This document shows, in pieces, positions 26,844 to 35,340 of a stretch of 64,000 bases of DNA. The DNA is from Lichenifustis flavocetrariae (lineage in GTDB: Bacteria; Pseudomonadota; Alphaproteobacteria; Rhizobiales; Beijerinckiaceae): positions 372,001-436,000 of the forward strand of contig NZ_JAMOIM010000001.1 in assembly GCF_026130545.1 (NCBI RefSeq), read 5' to 3'. The notes under the pieces are model-generated. The model had not been told where the DNA came from. It made no database searches and worked only from the letters and a program-made list of their open reading frames with translations. The position numbers and the translations under genes are program-made. Position 1 is the stretch's first letter. Every line of letters begins with the position of its first letter.

Positions 26844-27530
26844 TTGGTGAGTCACGCCTTGGACTACAGTGAGCGGACGGCCGGGGCCTCGACCGAAGCC
26901 TCGGTCCATGCGCAAGTCTTTTTCACTCGAACCGCGCCCGTGGTGGCCGAGCAACTGATAGGCGTGGGCTTGTTCGTGGGCGGGGTCGGAGGTCTCGTCG
27001 TCGAAGCTGAAGCCTACACGCGGGACGATCCCGCTTCTCACAGTTTTGGCGGCCCGACACCACGCAACCGGTCGATGTTCGGTCCGGTCGGCCGAGTCTA
27101 TGTGTATCGATCTTACGGATTACATTGGTGCTTCAACATCGCCTGCGGGTCACCAGGCGACGCCGTTCTGATCCGTGCCCTCGCGCCGACGGAAGGGCTC
27201 GCCACCATGCGGATCCGGCGGGGAATGGACAGCATTCGCGACTTTTGTCGCGGCCCGGGTCGCTTGTGCCAGGCGCTCGGGATCTCGGGACTGCATGATG
27301 GAATGGATGTGTTGCTGACGCCGTTTCAGATCGTCGATCGGATCGCAGCGCCCGCGATCGTGGTCGGTCCCCGGATCGGGCTCAGCAAAGGGGCGGAGAC
27401 GCCTTGGCGTTTTGGCTTAAGCGAGTCACCATATCTCAGCCGTGGTTTTCAGACACGGTCCCGGCCAGTGAGCGCGGCGATTTGCTCAAGCCCCTTGCCA
27501 TCGAGGTTCTCACGTCCGAAATCAGAATGA
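26844..27530 (+). CDS. DNA-3-methyladenine glycosylase (AAG/Mpg family)
   Basis: The product is about 228 residues; the start is TTG 26844 or GTG 26847. The family segments are present: APVVAEQLIGVGL, VEAEAYTRDDPASHS (catalytic Glu), YVYRSYGLHWCFNI, AVLIRALAPTEGL and GPRIGLSKGAETPWRFGL. It removes alkylated purines such as 3-methyladenine and hypoxanthine from DNA, the first step of base excision repair. The final 25 residues after YLSRGFQT are Ser/Arg-rich and look non-conserved. The pseudo-HtrA gene starts 21 bases later and may be co-transcribed. Confidence 0.92.
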   Translation: MVSHALDYSERTAGASTEASVHAQVFFTRTAPVVAEQLIGVGLFVGGVGGLVVEAEAYTRDDPASHSFGGPTPRNRSMFGPVGRVYVYRSYGLHWCFNIACGSPGDAVLIRALAPTEGLATMRIRRGMDSIRDFCRGPGRLCQALGISGLHDGMDVLLTPFQIVDRIAAPAIVVGPRIGLSKGAETPWRFGLSESPYLSRGFQTRSRPVSAAICSSPLPSRFSRPKSE

Positions 27531-27551
27531 TGACAAAGCACGAGGGTTGTC

Positions 27552-28526
27552 TTGGCAGATGATGACGAATGGAGCGTGCCGCCGGAGGCGCGACCCAGGC
27601 CACGTGATTACACGTTCGATCTCGATGAGGCGTTAGCGTCTGTCGTCGCGCTCGAGGCCGAGATCCCTGACACCGCGTTTACGGCCGGTATGCTGGGAAC
27701 GGAGCGGGCAGGAAGCGGTGTCTTGATCCGCGACAGTGGCTTGATCCTGACGATCGGCTATCTGATCACTGAGGCCCGTGAGGTGACGTTGAGGACTGCC
27801 CGAGGGCAGATTGTCGATGGCCATGTTCTTGGTGTCGATCAGGCCTCCGGGCTTGGACTGGTGCAGGCACTCGAAACGCTCGACATTCCGGCGATTCGCC
27901 TTGGTGATTCCCGGCATGCGGCTCCTGGCGATCAGGTCATCGTCGCGGGGGGAAGCGGTCGGCGGCGCGCGCTGGCGGCCCAGATCGTCGCTCGGCAGGA
28001 ATTTGCCGGCTATTGGGAATACCTCATCGAAGAGTCTATCTTCACCTCGCCTGCCCATCCAAATTGGGGTGGCACGGGTCTGATCGGCAGCGAGGGAGAG
28101 TTGCTCGGCATCGGCTCCCTGCAACTGCAGCATCAAGCCCGTGGCGGTGAGGTTCGGCCGCTCAATATGATTGTCCCTGTCGAACTCTTGACGCCGGTGT
28201 TCGACAATCTGGTCGCAGGCCGTCCTGCTCGGCAACCACGTCCCTGGCTCGGGGTTTTCGCGCAGGAGCACGACCAAAGTGTCGTCATCCTGGACATTGC
28301 ACAACATGGTCCTGCCAAGCGTGCTGGTCTGAAGCGAGGCGATATCGTCAAAAAGGCCGGCGAAATGGAAATCACGAATCTCGCTGATTTCTACCGGAGC
28401 CTGTGGGCGCTCGGTCCAGCCGGCGTGACGGTCGACCTAAAAATCGAGCGTGACGGCGATGCCTTCGATCTTCGTGTGAAATCCGCGGACCGCCAGAGCT
28501 ACCTGAAAACGCCGAAGCCGCATTGA
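27552..28526 (+). CDS. HtrA-like protein with degenerate protease site and PDZ domain
   Basis: The product is about 324 residues from a TTG at 27552 with CGAGGG upstream. Residues 45-220 follow the HtrA/trypsin_2 fold, and 225-320 form a PDZ domain (PWLGVFAQEHD, HGPAKRAGLKRGDIVKKAGE). The three catalytic positions look replaced: His by Tyr70 in LILTIGYLI, Asp by Gly100 in VDQASGLGLV, and Ser by Trp172 in PNWGGTGL where active enzymes have GNSGG. So it is probably a proteolytically dead binding or scaffold protein. No signal peptide is visible, so a cytoplasmic location is likely. A clear terminator follows. Confidence 0.85.
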   Translation: MADDDEWSVPPEARPRPRDYTFDLDEALASVVALEAEIPDTAFTAGMLGTERAGSGVLIRDSGLILTIGYLITEAREVTLRTARGQIVDGHVLGVDQASGLGLVQALETLDIPAIRLGDSRHAAPGDQVIVAGGSGRRRALAAQIVARQEFAGYWEYLIEESIFTSPAHPNWGGTGLIGSEGELLGIGSLQLQHQARGGEVRPLNMIVPVELLTPVFDNLVAGRPARQPRPWLGVFAQEHDQSVVILDIAQHGPAKRAGLKRGDIVKKAGEMEITNLADFYRSLWALGPAGVTVDLKIERDGDAFDLRVKSADRQSYLKTPKPH

Positions 28527-28528
28527 TC

Positions 28529-28561
28529 AAAGCGAGGGTCGGCGTCGCCGCCCTCGCTTTT
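28529..28561 (+). terminator. Intrinsic terminator after the HtrA-like gene
   Basis: AAAGCGAGGG (28529-28538) and CCCTCGCTTT (28551-28560) pair exactly around TCGGCGTCGCCG, which can pair further, and end in TTTT. It also sits at the end of the convergent SWIB gene (stop 28568), where the A-run on the plus strand gives T residues on the minus strand, so it can serve both. Confidence 0.85.
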
Positions 28562-28567
28562 CGTGTG

Positions 28568-28930
28568 TCAGCTCAGATGGGCTGAGAACAGCTTGTTCAT
28601 CTCGAACATCGTCACCTTGTCCTTGCCGAACACCGCCTTCAGCTTATCGTCGGCGAGGATCTCACGCTTGTTCTCGGGATTCTGCAGGTTGTGATTGCGG
28701 ATATATTCCCACACCTTGCTGACCACCTCGGTCCGGGGCAGGGGATCTTTCCCGACGACGGCCGCGAGTTCGTTCGATGGCTTCAGCGGCTTGGCCAGCG
28801 CTGCATTGACCTTCTTCGCGGGCGGAACGGCGGCGGCCTTGGCGGGGCTCTTGGCCGCCTTCGGAGCTTCGTCCTTCTTGGCCTTGTTGGTCTCCGACTT
28901 TGCGGCCGGCTTAGCTGGCTTGGTCGCCAT
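28568..28930 (-). CDS. SWIB/MDM2 domain protein with Lys/Ala-rich tail
   Basis: The product is 120 residues. Residues 1-48 are Lys/Ala/Pro-rich like a histone H1 tail (KPAAKSETNKAKKDEAPKAA), and 50-118 form a SWIB domain: LKPSNELAAVVGKDPLPRTE, VWEYIRNHNLQNPENKR, and a final VTMFEMNKLFSAHL. SWIB domains come from eukaryotic chromatin-remodelling complexes and occur in chlamydiae and many Rhizobiales. The basic tail suggests DNA binding, and a nucleoid-associated or topology role is plausible but unproven. It is convergent with the pseudo-HtrA gene. Confidence 0.92.
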   Translation of the reverse strand: MATKPAKPAAKSETNKAKKDEAPKAAKSPAKAAAVPPAKKVNAALAKPLKPSNELAAVVGKDPLPRTEVVSKVWEYIRNHNLQNPENKREILADDKLKAVFGKDKVTMFEMNKLFSAHLS

Positions 28931-29417
28931 GATAGTTGTCTCCTAATATGGCGGACGCGCAGATCCCGCCCTGCTTGAACAAACTCGACATCTTAGGCCT
29001 CCCGAACGAGCGCGGCACGGACGCACGTCTGGGGACGTTTTTCTCCAACATCGCGACCATCGGCCCGCGCTCTGAGTTCGAGCTTTCCGCTGCCTCGATG
29101 CTTTTCCGTTCTGTCTCACAAGCGCTTGATGCGCAAGCAAGACAACGCTCAAAGCGACGTCTCAAGTACCGGACAGCGCCAAAAGAGCAACTATGCCCTG
29201 ATCGAGATGCCGAATGACCCGATAAGAAGAGGTTCTAGGGTCGACGGGGTCGAACGCAAGATAGCGGACCTGCCCACACCAGTTTTCCACCGCCAAATCC
29301 GCCAGATCGTCGCTCCCGCGCCGCGGTCCGTCTTCCTGGCGGGCAGAGCGGCAAATCCTGCCGTGAAATTGCCGGAGCATCGGTGCTATAAAGCCCTCTT
29401 GTTTGGCTGAGGTCGTC
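28931..29417. other. Non-coding stretch between SWIB and kdsA
   Basis: Divergent intergenic region of 487 bases. Short open frames on both strands have no recognisable motif. It must hold the SWIB and kdsA-kdsD promoters. No riboswitch, repeat or RNA gene was recognised. Confidence 0.4.
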
Positions 29418-30284
29418 ATGAACGCTTCCCCTGGATCGCATCCGAACGCCGTCGTGCGTGTAGGTTCGGTCGTTTTCGGCTCCGACCTTCCACTGGCCGT
29501 CATCGCCGGCCCCTGCCAGATGGAGAGCCGCGCCCATGCGCTTGAAACCGCCGAGGCGCTGCGCGACATCGCTGCCCGGCTGAAGATCGGCCTCGTCTAC
29601 AAGAGCTCCTTCGACAAGGCGAACCGAACCAGCCTCGGAGGTACGCGCGGCATCGGCTTTGAGGCAGCTCTTCCGATCTTCGCCGAGATTCGCGAGCGCT
29701 TCGGCTTGCCGGTGTTGACCGACGTGCATGAAACGCAGCAATGCGGCCCGCTTGCCGAGGTTGTCGACGTCCTTCAGATTCCCGCCTTCCTGTGCCGCCA
29801 GACCGATCTGCTGATTGCCGCCGCGCGGACCGGGAAGGTCGTCAACGTCAAAAAGGGCCAGTTCCTGGCCCCTTGGGATATGGCACATGTCGTCGCCAAG
29901 CTCACGCAGGCTGGCGGCTCTGACGTGCTTGTGACCGAGCGCGGGTCGAGCTTCGGCTACAACGCGCTCGTGGTCGACATGCGCGCGCTTCCCATCATGG
30001 CGCGGACAGGCGCCCCGGTCATCTTCGATGCCACCCATTCGGTGCAGGAACCCGGAGGGCTTGGCGGCGCGAGCGGCGGCAAGCGGGAATTCGTGCCGGT
30101 TCTGGCGCGCGCCGCGGTCGCGATCGGCGTGGCCGGGGTCTTCATCGAAACCCATCCTGACCCGGATAGTGCCCCCTCGGACGGTCCTAACATGGTGCCG
30201 CTCTCCCGGTTCGAGGACCTCCTGGCGGATCTGCAAGCGTTTGATGCCGTCGCGAAATCGCGCCGCCTCTCAGATGCTCGTTAA
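29418..30284 (+). CDS. kdsA: 3-deoxy-8-phosphooctulonate synthase
   Basis: The product is 288 residues (ATG 29418 with GAGG upstream; TTG 29403 also possible). KDO8P synthase motifs: [68 protein letters not shown] and [12 protein letters not shown]. It condenses phosphoenolpyruvate with arabinose-5-phosphate to Kdo-8-phosphate for the lipopolysaccharide core. The arabinose-5-phosphate isomerase gene follows after 12 bases, so substrate supply and use are encoded together. Confidence 0.97.
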   Translation: MNASPGSHPNAVVRVGSVVFGSDLPLAVIAGPCQMESRAHALETAEALRDIAARLKIGLVYKSSFDKANRTSLGGTRGIGFEAALPIFAEIRERFGLPVLTDVHETQQCGPLAEVVDVLQIPAFLCRQTDLLIAAARTGKVVNVKKGQFLAPWDMAHVVAKLTQAGGSDVLVTERGSSFGYNALVVDMRALPIMARTGAPVIFDATHSVQEPGGLGGASGGKREFVPVLARAAVAIGVAGVFIETHPDPDSAPSDGPNMVPLSRFEDLLADLQAFDAVAKSRRLSDAR

Positions 30285-30296
30285 GGCGGGGCGGGC

Positions 30297-31361
30297 TTGG
30301 CAGAGGTGCTGAGGATCATGGGAGGGCTGAACGTGGTTGGATCGAGTGCCTGGGTGGAACCGGCGATGGCGGCGCCACAGCAGGGTGTCGCGCCCGGATC
30401 GACGCAGGCCAGTGCTCTTCGGGCGTTGGAGGTCGAGCTACGGGGTTTGACGACCCTGCGGGCCGCTGTGGCTGGCGACCTCGGCCAAGCCGTCGCCAAA
30501 GCCGTCGATCTCATTCTTGAGGCCCGTGGCCGCGTCATCGTCACCGGTATCGGCAAGAGTGGTCATATCGGACGCAAGCTCGCCGCCACCTTCGCTTCCA
30601 CCGGGACGGCGTCGATGTTCATTCACCCGACCGAAGCGAGCCACGGCGATCTCGGCATGGTCACCCGTGACGACATCGTTTTCGCTCTGTCCTGGTCCGG
30701 CGAGACCGTTGAACTGCGAGATATCGTTCATTACGCCGGCCGTTACCGCATTCCCCTCCTGGCCATGACGGCAGCGCCTTCGAGTGCTCTTGCCCGGGCC
30801 GCGACCGTCGCTTTGGTGATGCCGAAGACCGACGAAGCCTGCCCACACAATCTTGCGCCGACCACCTCGACGCTCATGCAACTCGCCCTCGGCGACGCGA
30901 TCGCCATCGCGCTGCTCGAGCGCCGCGGCTTCACTCCGAGCCACTTCCGGCAATTCCATCCGGGCGGCAAGCTTGGAGCGGCCCTGCTCAAGGTCAGCTC
31001 GGTGATGCGGGCCGGGGATCGCATCCCCATCGTCCTGCCTGGGGCCGATATGAAGGACGTGTTGATGACCATGTCGTCCGGCCGTCTGGGATGCGCCCTA
31101 ATCGTCGAGGCTGACCGGCTGCAAGGCATCATTACCGACGGCGATCTACGGCGTCATATTGATAACGATCTGCTGCGGCGTCAGCCCCGCGAGATCATGA
31201 CTCCTGCGCCGCGCAGCGTGCATCCCGACATGTTGGCGAGCGCTGCGCTCGACCTCATGAATGGCGGCTCGCGGCCCATTTCGGTTCTTCCTGTGCTCGA
31301 CGGCGACCAGATCGTTGGTATCTTGCACATGCACGACCTCGTCGCCGCGGGTCTCTCCTGA
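30297..31361 (+). CDS. kdsD: Arabinose-5-phosphate isomerase (KpsF/GutQ family)
   Basis: The product is 354 residues from a TTG at 30297 (an ATG at 30318 is an alternative). Residues about 40-190 form a SIS sugar-isomerase domain (VIVTGIGKSGHIGRKLAATF, FIHPTEASHGDLGMV, LSWSGETVELRD) and 230-350 hold two CBS domains (MTPAPRSVHPDMLASAALDLM, VLDGDQIVGILHMHDLV). It interconverts ribulose-5-phosphate and arabinose-5-phosphate. Position just behind kdsA supports the Kdo role over the glucitol operon GutQ role. The N-terminal 35 residues are longer than in E. coli KdsD. Confidence 0.93.
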   Translation: MAEVLRIMGGLNVVGSSAWVEPAMAAPQQGVAPGSTQASALRALEVELRGLTTLRAAVAGDLGQAVAKAVDLILEARGRVIVTGIGKSGHIGRKLAATFASTGTASMFIHPTEASHGDLGMVTRDDIVFALSWSGETVELRDIVHYAGRYRIPLLAMTAAPSSALARAATVALVMPKTDEACPHNLAPTTSTLMQLALGDAIAIALLERRGFTPSHFRQFHPGGKLGAALLKVSSVMRAGDRIPIVLPGADMKDVLMTMSSGRLGCALIVEADRLQGIITDGDLRRHIDNDLLRRQPREIMTPAPRSVHPDMLASAALDLMNGGSRPISVLPVLDGDQIVGILHMHDLVAAGLS

Positions 31362-31367
31362 CCGCGG

Positions 31368-31706
31368 CTATGACGGATCCAGGATGGCGAGCAACTTTCG
31401 ATAAAGCTTTGCCTCTGGGCCGTCGGGCTTGCAGAGGCCCTCGGCCATCTGGCGCCGCATCGATGTGCCGATCTCATCCTGCACGGACGCGATATCGGCG
31501 GCCGTGACGGAGCCGTCATCGACCAGGGCCTGCCGGCGCTTGCCGATCGCGTCCTCCTGCGCCTCGGAGAGATCGAACTTGCAAAGATCGTGCGCAACCT
31601 CGATCGTCGCGAGATCGATGACTTGTTCGCGCGGGTCATCGTCCTGAGCCAGGGCGGTTCCGCCGACGACCAGCGACACGCAGATGGCAAAGCCCAAGCG
31701 CCTCAA
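31368..31706 (-). CDS. Small secreted hypothetical protein
   Basis: The product is 112 residues. A signal peptide (GFAICVSLVVGGTALAQ) precedes a short helical domain with two cysteines (HDLCKFDLSE and EGLCKPDG), which may form a disulfide. No family recognised. Its start overlaps the stop of the upstream coiled-coil gene by 4 bases, so they form an operon. It is convergent with kdsD, 6 bases away. Confidence 0.75.
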   Translation of the reverse strand: MRRLGFAICVSLVVGGTALAQDDDPREQVIDLATIEVAHDLCKFDLSEAQEDAIGKRRQALVDDGSVTAADIASVQDEIGTSMRRQMAEGLCKPDGPEAKLYRKLLAILDPS

Positions 31707-32728
31707 GGCCGCTGCTCCCCGGCGAGTTCGGAATTCACAACGGACCCCGACTCGGTCGTCGCCACTTCGGACGGCGGTGTGAGGAGCTTGAGAGCGTCGT
31801 CTCCGGCGGCCACGACCGCGTCCCGGAGATTCGCATCCTCGGCGCTCGCGCCCTCGCGTTGAGTCAGCTCGGCTTCGAGCAGATCGAAGCGCTTCTGCAA
31901 CGCCGCCAGGGCTTGTTCGGCGTGCTCGATCGTCATGCTTTGCTCCGCGATTTTCGACTTGGCCGATGCCAGCGATCGTGCGCGACGTCGCAAGCGTCGG
32001 TCGCGTTCGATGGCCCGTCTGCTCGCGACCACGAGTGCCGCTTCAGTCCTCGCCAATTCTTCCCTGAGATCCGCCAACCTCGCAAGATCCGCTTCATGCG
32101 CCTTCGCGACCGCTGCCCGTGTCGCTGTGACCTGCGTCAGGTTAAGCATGAGAACGGCGATCTTATCATCGCGGTCTTCGAGTTTCGCCACGAGTCCCTC
32201 AAGACGCGTCTCGAGTGCGGCGATCGATCCCCGCCGCTGTTCGGACAGGGACAGCACCTGATTGTAACGCGCGGCCTGTTCCCGAGCGACTAGCGCCGCG
32301 CTTTCGATCCCGCAGTCCGCGTCGTGCAGGGCTTTTTCGAGAGCCGCCCGCTGGCCTTCAGAGTCGCGCAGGTCCCGACGGAGCTCCGTCACTTCGGCGA
32401 TGAGGGCGCTTCGCTCCGCCCGGAGTTCCGCCGAAGACGTCTCGGCGACGACCAGGCTGACGGTGCGATGGCCGAGTTCGACCGAGAGGGCCGCTCCTGC
32501 CTGTCGGCTCCGCTCCAGATCCTGTTCCAGCCGCCGTTCGATCACGGCGGCCTTCGCTCGCAAACCGTCCCGTTCGGCATCGATTTCCTGGGCCGACAGT
32601 GGAACCAGTGCTTCCAGCCGCTCTCTGGTGAGCCGAAGCGCGCGCGCCCAAAGGATCGGGACGCAGGCCAGCGAAATCACGGTGGCGATGCAGAACCCGA
32701 GCCCAAGGAAAAGTACGTCCTCGATCAT
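31703..32728 (-). CDS. Membrane-anchored coiled-coil protein
   Basis: The product is 341 residues. One N-terminal membrane helix (VLFLGLGFCIATVISLACVP) is followed by about 270 residues of charged heptad-like coiled coil (LRAKAAVIERRLEQDLERSR, ALETRLEGLVAKLEDRDDKI, ARTEAALVVASRRAIERDRR) and a Ser/Thr/Glu-rich end. This architecture occurs in many Rhizobiales as an uncharacterised inner-membrane protein. It may act as a spacer or scaffold in the envelope. It is coupled to the secreted protein gene downstream and follows the eipA gene by 34 bases. Confidence 0.8.
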   Translation of the reverse strand: MIEDVLFLGLGFCIATVISLACVPILWARALRLTRERLEALVPLSAQEIDAERDGLRAKAAVIERRLEQDLERSRQAGAALSVELGHRTVSLVVAETSSAELRAERSALIAEVTELRRDLRDSEGQRAALEKALHDADCGIESAALVAREQAARYNQVLSLSEQRRGSIAALETRLEGLVAKLEDRDDKIAVLMLNLTQVTATRAAVAKAHEADLARLADLREELARTEAALVVASRRAIERDRRLRRRARSLASAKSKIAEQSMTIEHAEQALAALQKRFDLLEAELTQREGASAEDANLRDAVVAAGDDALKLLTPPSEVATTESGSVVNSELAGEQRP

Positions 32729-32762
32729 GCGCGACGCAACCTGCGCCTTCGAGCGTCACGAC

Positions 32763-33347
32763 TTAGAATGGGTTCCACGTCGATTGCTGCGTGAACTTGA
32801 GATACGAGATGCTGACACCAAATCGAGCCCCGACACCCGTTCGGATCGGCACGAGGATCACGTTCTGGTCGGTCAGCGCCGTGAAGCCGAAGCCGCCAAC
32901 CAGATAGGCCGAGCCATCGGCGCCCCCGAAACGACGGAAGATGTCCTGCGTGGCGGCGAGATTGTAGACCAGCATCATCGTGCGGTCGCCGTCGGCCCCC
33001 GCGTCGAAGCCGATCGATGGTCCCTGCCAGTAGAGGTGTTGGTCACCGGCATTGCGGGTGTAGAGCACGCCCTCGCCGTAGCGAACGCCGCCCACGAAAG
33101 CGCCGGATGCTTCCTGTCCGAGGATATAGCCGTTGGGCAGACCCCATCGGCGCACGGCCTCCTGAACCACTTGCGCCAGCCCCCTCGACATGCTGCCGAA
33201 AAAACGATGGCCGTTATCCACCAGTTCTTCCATGCGGAACGGACGTGGGCGTTCATTCGCGGCCCATGTTGGCAGGATGCCGAGCAGCAGGGCCGTGGCG
33301 GCCGATCCGCCACCGCAAATCAACTGCCGGCGCGAAACTTCAACCAT
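32763..33347 (-). CDS. eipA: EipA/DUF1134 envelope protein
   Basis: The product is 194 residues from the ATG at 33347 (AGAGGG upstream). A Tat-like/Sec signal (SRRQLICGGGSAATALLLG) is followed by the DUF1134 domain: LAQVVQEAVRRWGLPNGYIL, EASGAFVGGVRYGEG, GFDAGADGDRTMMLVYNLA, GADGSAYLVGGFGFTAL and a final GARFGVSISYLKFT. The family is the periplasmic beta-barrel EipA of Brucella, needed for envelope integrity and virulence. The SRRQL pattern resembles a twin-arginine signal, which is a detail worth noting. It may share an operon with the coiled-coil and secreted genes downstream. Confidence 0.9.
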   Translation of the reverse strand: MVEVSRRQLICGGGSAATALLLGILPTWAANERPRPFRMEELVDNGHRFFGSMSRGLAQVVQEAVRRWGLPNGYILGQEASGAFVGGVRYGEGVLYTRNAGDQHLYWQGPSIGFDAGADGDRTMMLVYNLAATQDIFRRFGGADGSAYLVGGFGFTALTDQNVILVPIRTGVGARFGVSISYLKFTQQSTWNPF

Positions 33348-33414
33348 GGAGCGAACCCTCTTGGAGACCATCGCGAGATCGGGATTTGATTTTGCCCGGC
33401 GGGTGATGAACCGG

Positions 33415-34305
33415 CTATGAAGGGCGTCGATCCGGGTGTGGGCTGAGGCGCTCCGCATCGGATCGTCGTCCCCATGCAACAAACCCACCGTTGCGAAAAT
33501 CGGCCGCGCGTTTGCCGTAACCAAGGTCGCCGCCTTCGACCGACAGAACGACGCCACCGGCCGAGCGCAGGACAGCATCGCCCGCCGCCGTGTCCCACTC
33601 CATGGTCGGCCCGAACCGGGGATAGACGTCGGCTTGCCCTTCGGCCAGCGCGCAGAATTTCAGCGATGAGCCCGCTGTCCGCCGCTCGGCAATCTGCAGT
33701 GTTGCCAGGAACTCCTCGGTCTGCGGATCGGCATGGGAGCGGCTCGCCATCACCACGAGGCCTCCCGCGGGTGCCGCACGTGTCCGCAGTTCCGTCGGCG
33801 CCGGCACGAGGTCGAGATCGCCGCCAGGTTCAATCGCGCACGCGAAGGCGTTGTCGCCCGCAAACCAGAGTTTGTTCAAGGCCGGCGCATAGACGGCGCC
33901 GACCCGTGCCACCCCATTTTCGACGAGCGCGATATTGACCGTGAACTCGCCGTTGCGGCCCAGGAATTCTTTCGTTCCATCGACGGGATCGACGAGCAGA
34001 AAGCGTCCGTCCAGCGTGGGTTTATCCCCACGGGCCGCAGCCTCCTCGGCCAGGATCGGGATGCCTGGAACGAAGCGTCGCAATTCCTCGAGGATCAAGG
34101 CTTCGGCGAGTTCGTCCGCTTCGCACACCGGACTCGAATCGGCTTTGAGCCGCATCTTGGCGCCCGACGCATAGACCCGCATGACGACCACACCGGCCGC
34201 AACGGCGATCCGTGCGAAGCCGGCCGCGAGGGCATTATAGTCGCTGCGCCAGGATTCGAGGCTCGCGGGCAGCTCGTATGTCAGTTGGGTCTGTGCCATG
34301 GCCAT
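33415..34305 (-). CDS. cysQ: 3'(2'),5'-bisphosphate nucleotidase
   Basis: The product is about 296 residues (ATG 34305; ATG 34299 and TTG 34320 also possible). It is an inositol-monophosphatase fold enzyme with the Mg-binding motifs LAEEAAARG, LLVDPVDGTKEFLGRNGEF and MEWDTAAGDAVLRSAGG. KEF in the second motif is typical of CysQ rather than SuhB. It hydrolyses 3'-phosphoadenosine-5'-phosphate, a by-product of sulfate assimilation and of sulfotransferase reactions. The eipA gene follows 67 bases later. Confidence 0.92.
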   Translation of the reverse strand: MAMAQTQLTYELPASLESWRSDYNALAAGFARIAVAAGVVVMRVYASGAKMRLKADSSPVCEADELAEALILEELRRFVPGIPILAEEAAARGDKPTLDGRFLLVDPVDGTKEFLGRNGEFTVNIALVENGVARVGAVYAPALNKLWFAGDNAFACAIEPGGDLDLVPAPTELRTRAAPAGGLVVMASRSHADPQTEEFLATLQIAERRTAGSSLKFCALAEGQADVYPRFGPTMEWDTAAGDAVLRSAGGVVLSVEGGDLGYGKRAADFRNGGFVAWGRRSDAERLSPHPDRRPS

Positions 34306-34509
34306 CGATGCGACGCGCAACCTGCGGCGTCGCTGTCCCTTCCGTCAATGCCGGGTTCTTCCGTCCGCGCGCGGTCCGGTTCCCAACGAACCCGCCATGC
34401 GATATCAAATCTAAGCGGCGCGGCAAACCCCGTGATTCGGTAACCGCGATGAACTCGCCGACAGCCGAGGGCTCAAGATCGGCTGCCGGCCTAGGCAATT
34501 GGATCCGGC

Positions 34510-35232
34510 ATGAACATTTCCCTCGACGCTCTCGACCTTGCGGCTTTGCTTTGTTCGCGGGTGTGCCATGACGTGATCAGTCCTGTGGGCGCCATCATCA
34601 ATGGGCTGGAGATCCTGGACGAGGAGAAGGATCCCGAAACGCGCGCCATGGCGGTGGAGCTTATCAAGAAGAGCGCCTCGACTGCGTCGGCGAAGCTGCA
34701 GTTCTGCCGGCTTGCCTTTGGGGCGGCCGGGTCGGCGGGGGCATCGATCGACACGGGCGATGCCGAGAAGGTGACGCGCGGCCTATTGCCGGACGAGAAG
34801 GTCAAGCTGAACTGGGATGCACCTCGCGTTCTGATGCCGAAGAACCAGGTCAAGCTCGTGCTCAATATGTGTCTGATCGCCATCGCGTCCATCCCGCGCG
34901 GCGGGGTCATCAAGGTGATGACGGGCGGCGAGGGCGAGGCGATGATGGCTCGGGTCGAGGCGACGGGCTCGCACATTCGCGTGGCGCATGGCGTCATTAC
35001 CTTGCTGCAGGGCGAAGCGGAGGCCGGCAACGTCGACGCCCATGCGATCCAACCCTATTTCACGCATCTCGTGGCCCGCTCGACCGGCGCACGGGTGACG
35101 CTCGTGCAGGAAAGTGACCGCGTGGTCATCGAGGCCCTGCGTGACCAGGCTATCGAGGAGCCGTCCGAGCCGGACGGACACGATGCCGAGGACGAGGTCC
35201 TGAGCCATTCGGGACTTGAAAACGAGGTCTGA
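34510..35232 (+). CDS. chpT: Histidine phosphotransferase ChpT
   Basis: The product is 240 residues. The helical dimerisation domain contains the phosphorylated His20 in CSRVCHDVISPVGAI, followed by GLEILDEEKDPETRAMAVEL; residues about 95-205 form a degenerate HATPase-like domain. ChpT passes phosphate from the kinase CckA to CtrA and CpdR, controlling the cell cycle. CtrA is encoded at 24119 in this window. The C-terminal 25 residues are acidic. The gene stands alone and ends next to a dispersed repeat-like sequence at 35258. Confidence 0.94.
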   Translation: MNISLDALDLAALLCSRVCHDVISPVGAIINGLEILDEEKDPETRAMAVELIKKSASTASAKLQFCRLAFGAAGSAGASIDTGDAEKVTRGLLPDEKVKLNWDAPRVLMPKNQVKLVLNMCLIAIASIPRGGVIKVMTGGEGEAMMARVEATGSHIRVAHGVITLLQGEAEAGNVDAHAIQPYFTHLVARSTGARVTLVQESDRVVIEALRDQAIEEPSEPDGHDAEDEVLSHSGLENEV

Positions 35233-35257
35233 TGACGCTGACACTTGCCGCCTTTGA

Positions 35258-35340
35258 CATCTCTCGTCATTCCGGGGCGGTGTCGGCGAACCCTGAACCG
35301 GGGAGCCACGCTCCTGCTCGCCGAGGCTCCGGTTCCGGGT
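35258..35340. repeat. Dispersed repeat-like sequence
   Basis: TCTCGTCATTCCGGGGC followed by GAACCCTGAACCGG and mirrored GGCTCCGGTTCCGGG has the wording of short dispersed elements common in Rhizobiales intergenic DNA. It overlaps the 3' end of the HNH gene, whose last 25 codons seem to be made of it. Copy number elsewhere is unknown. Confidence 0.4.
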
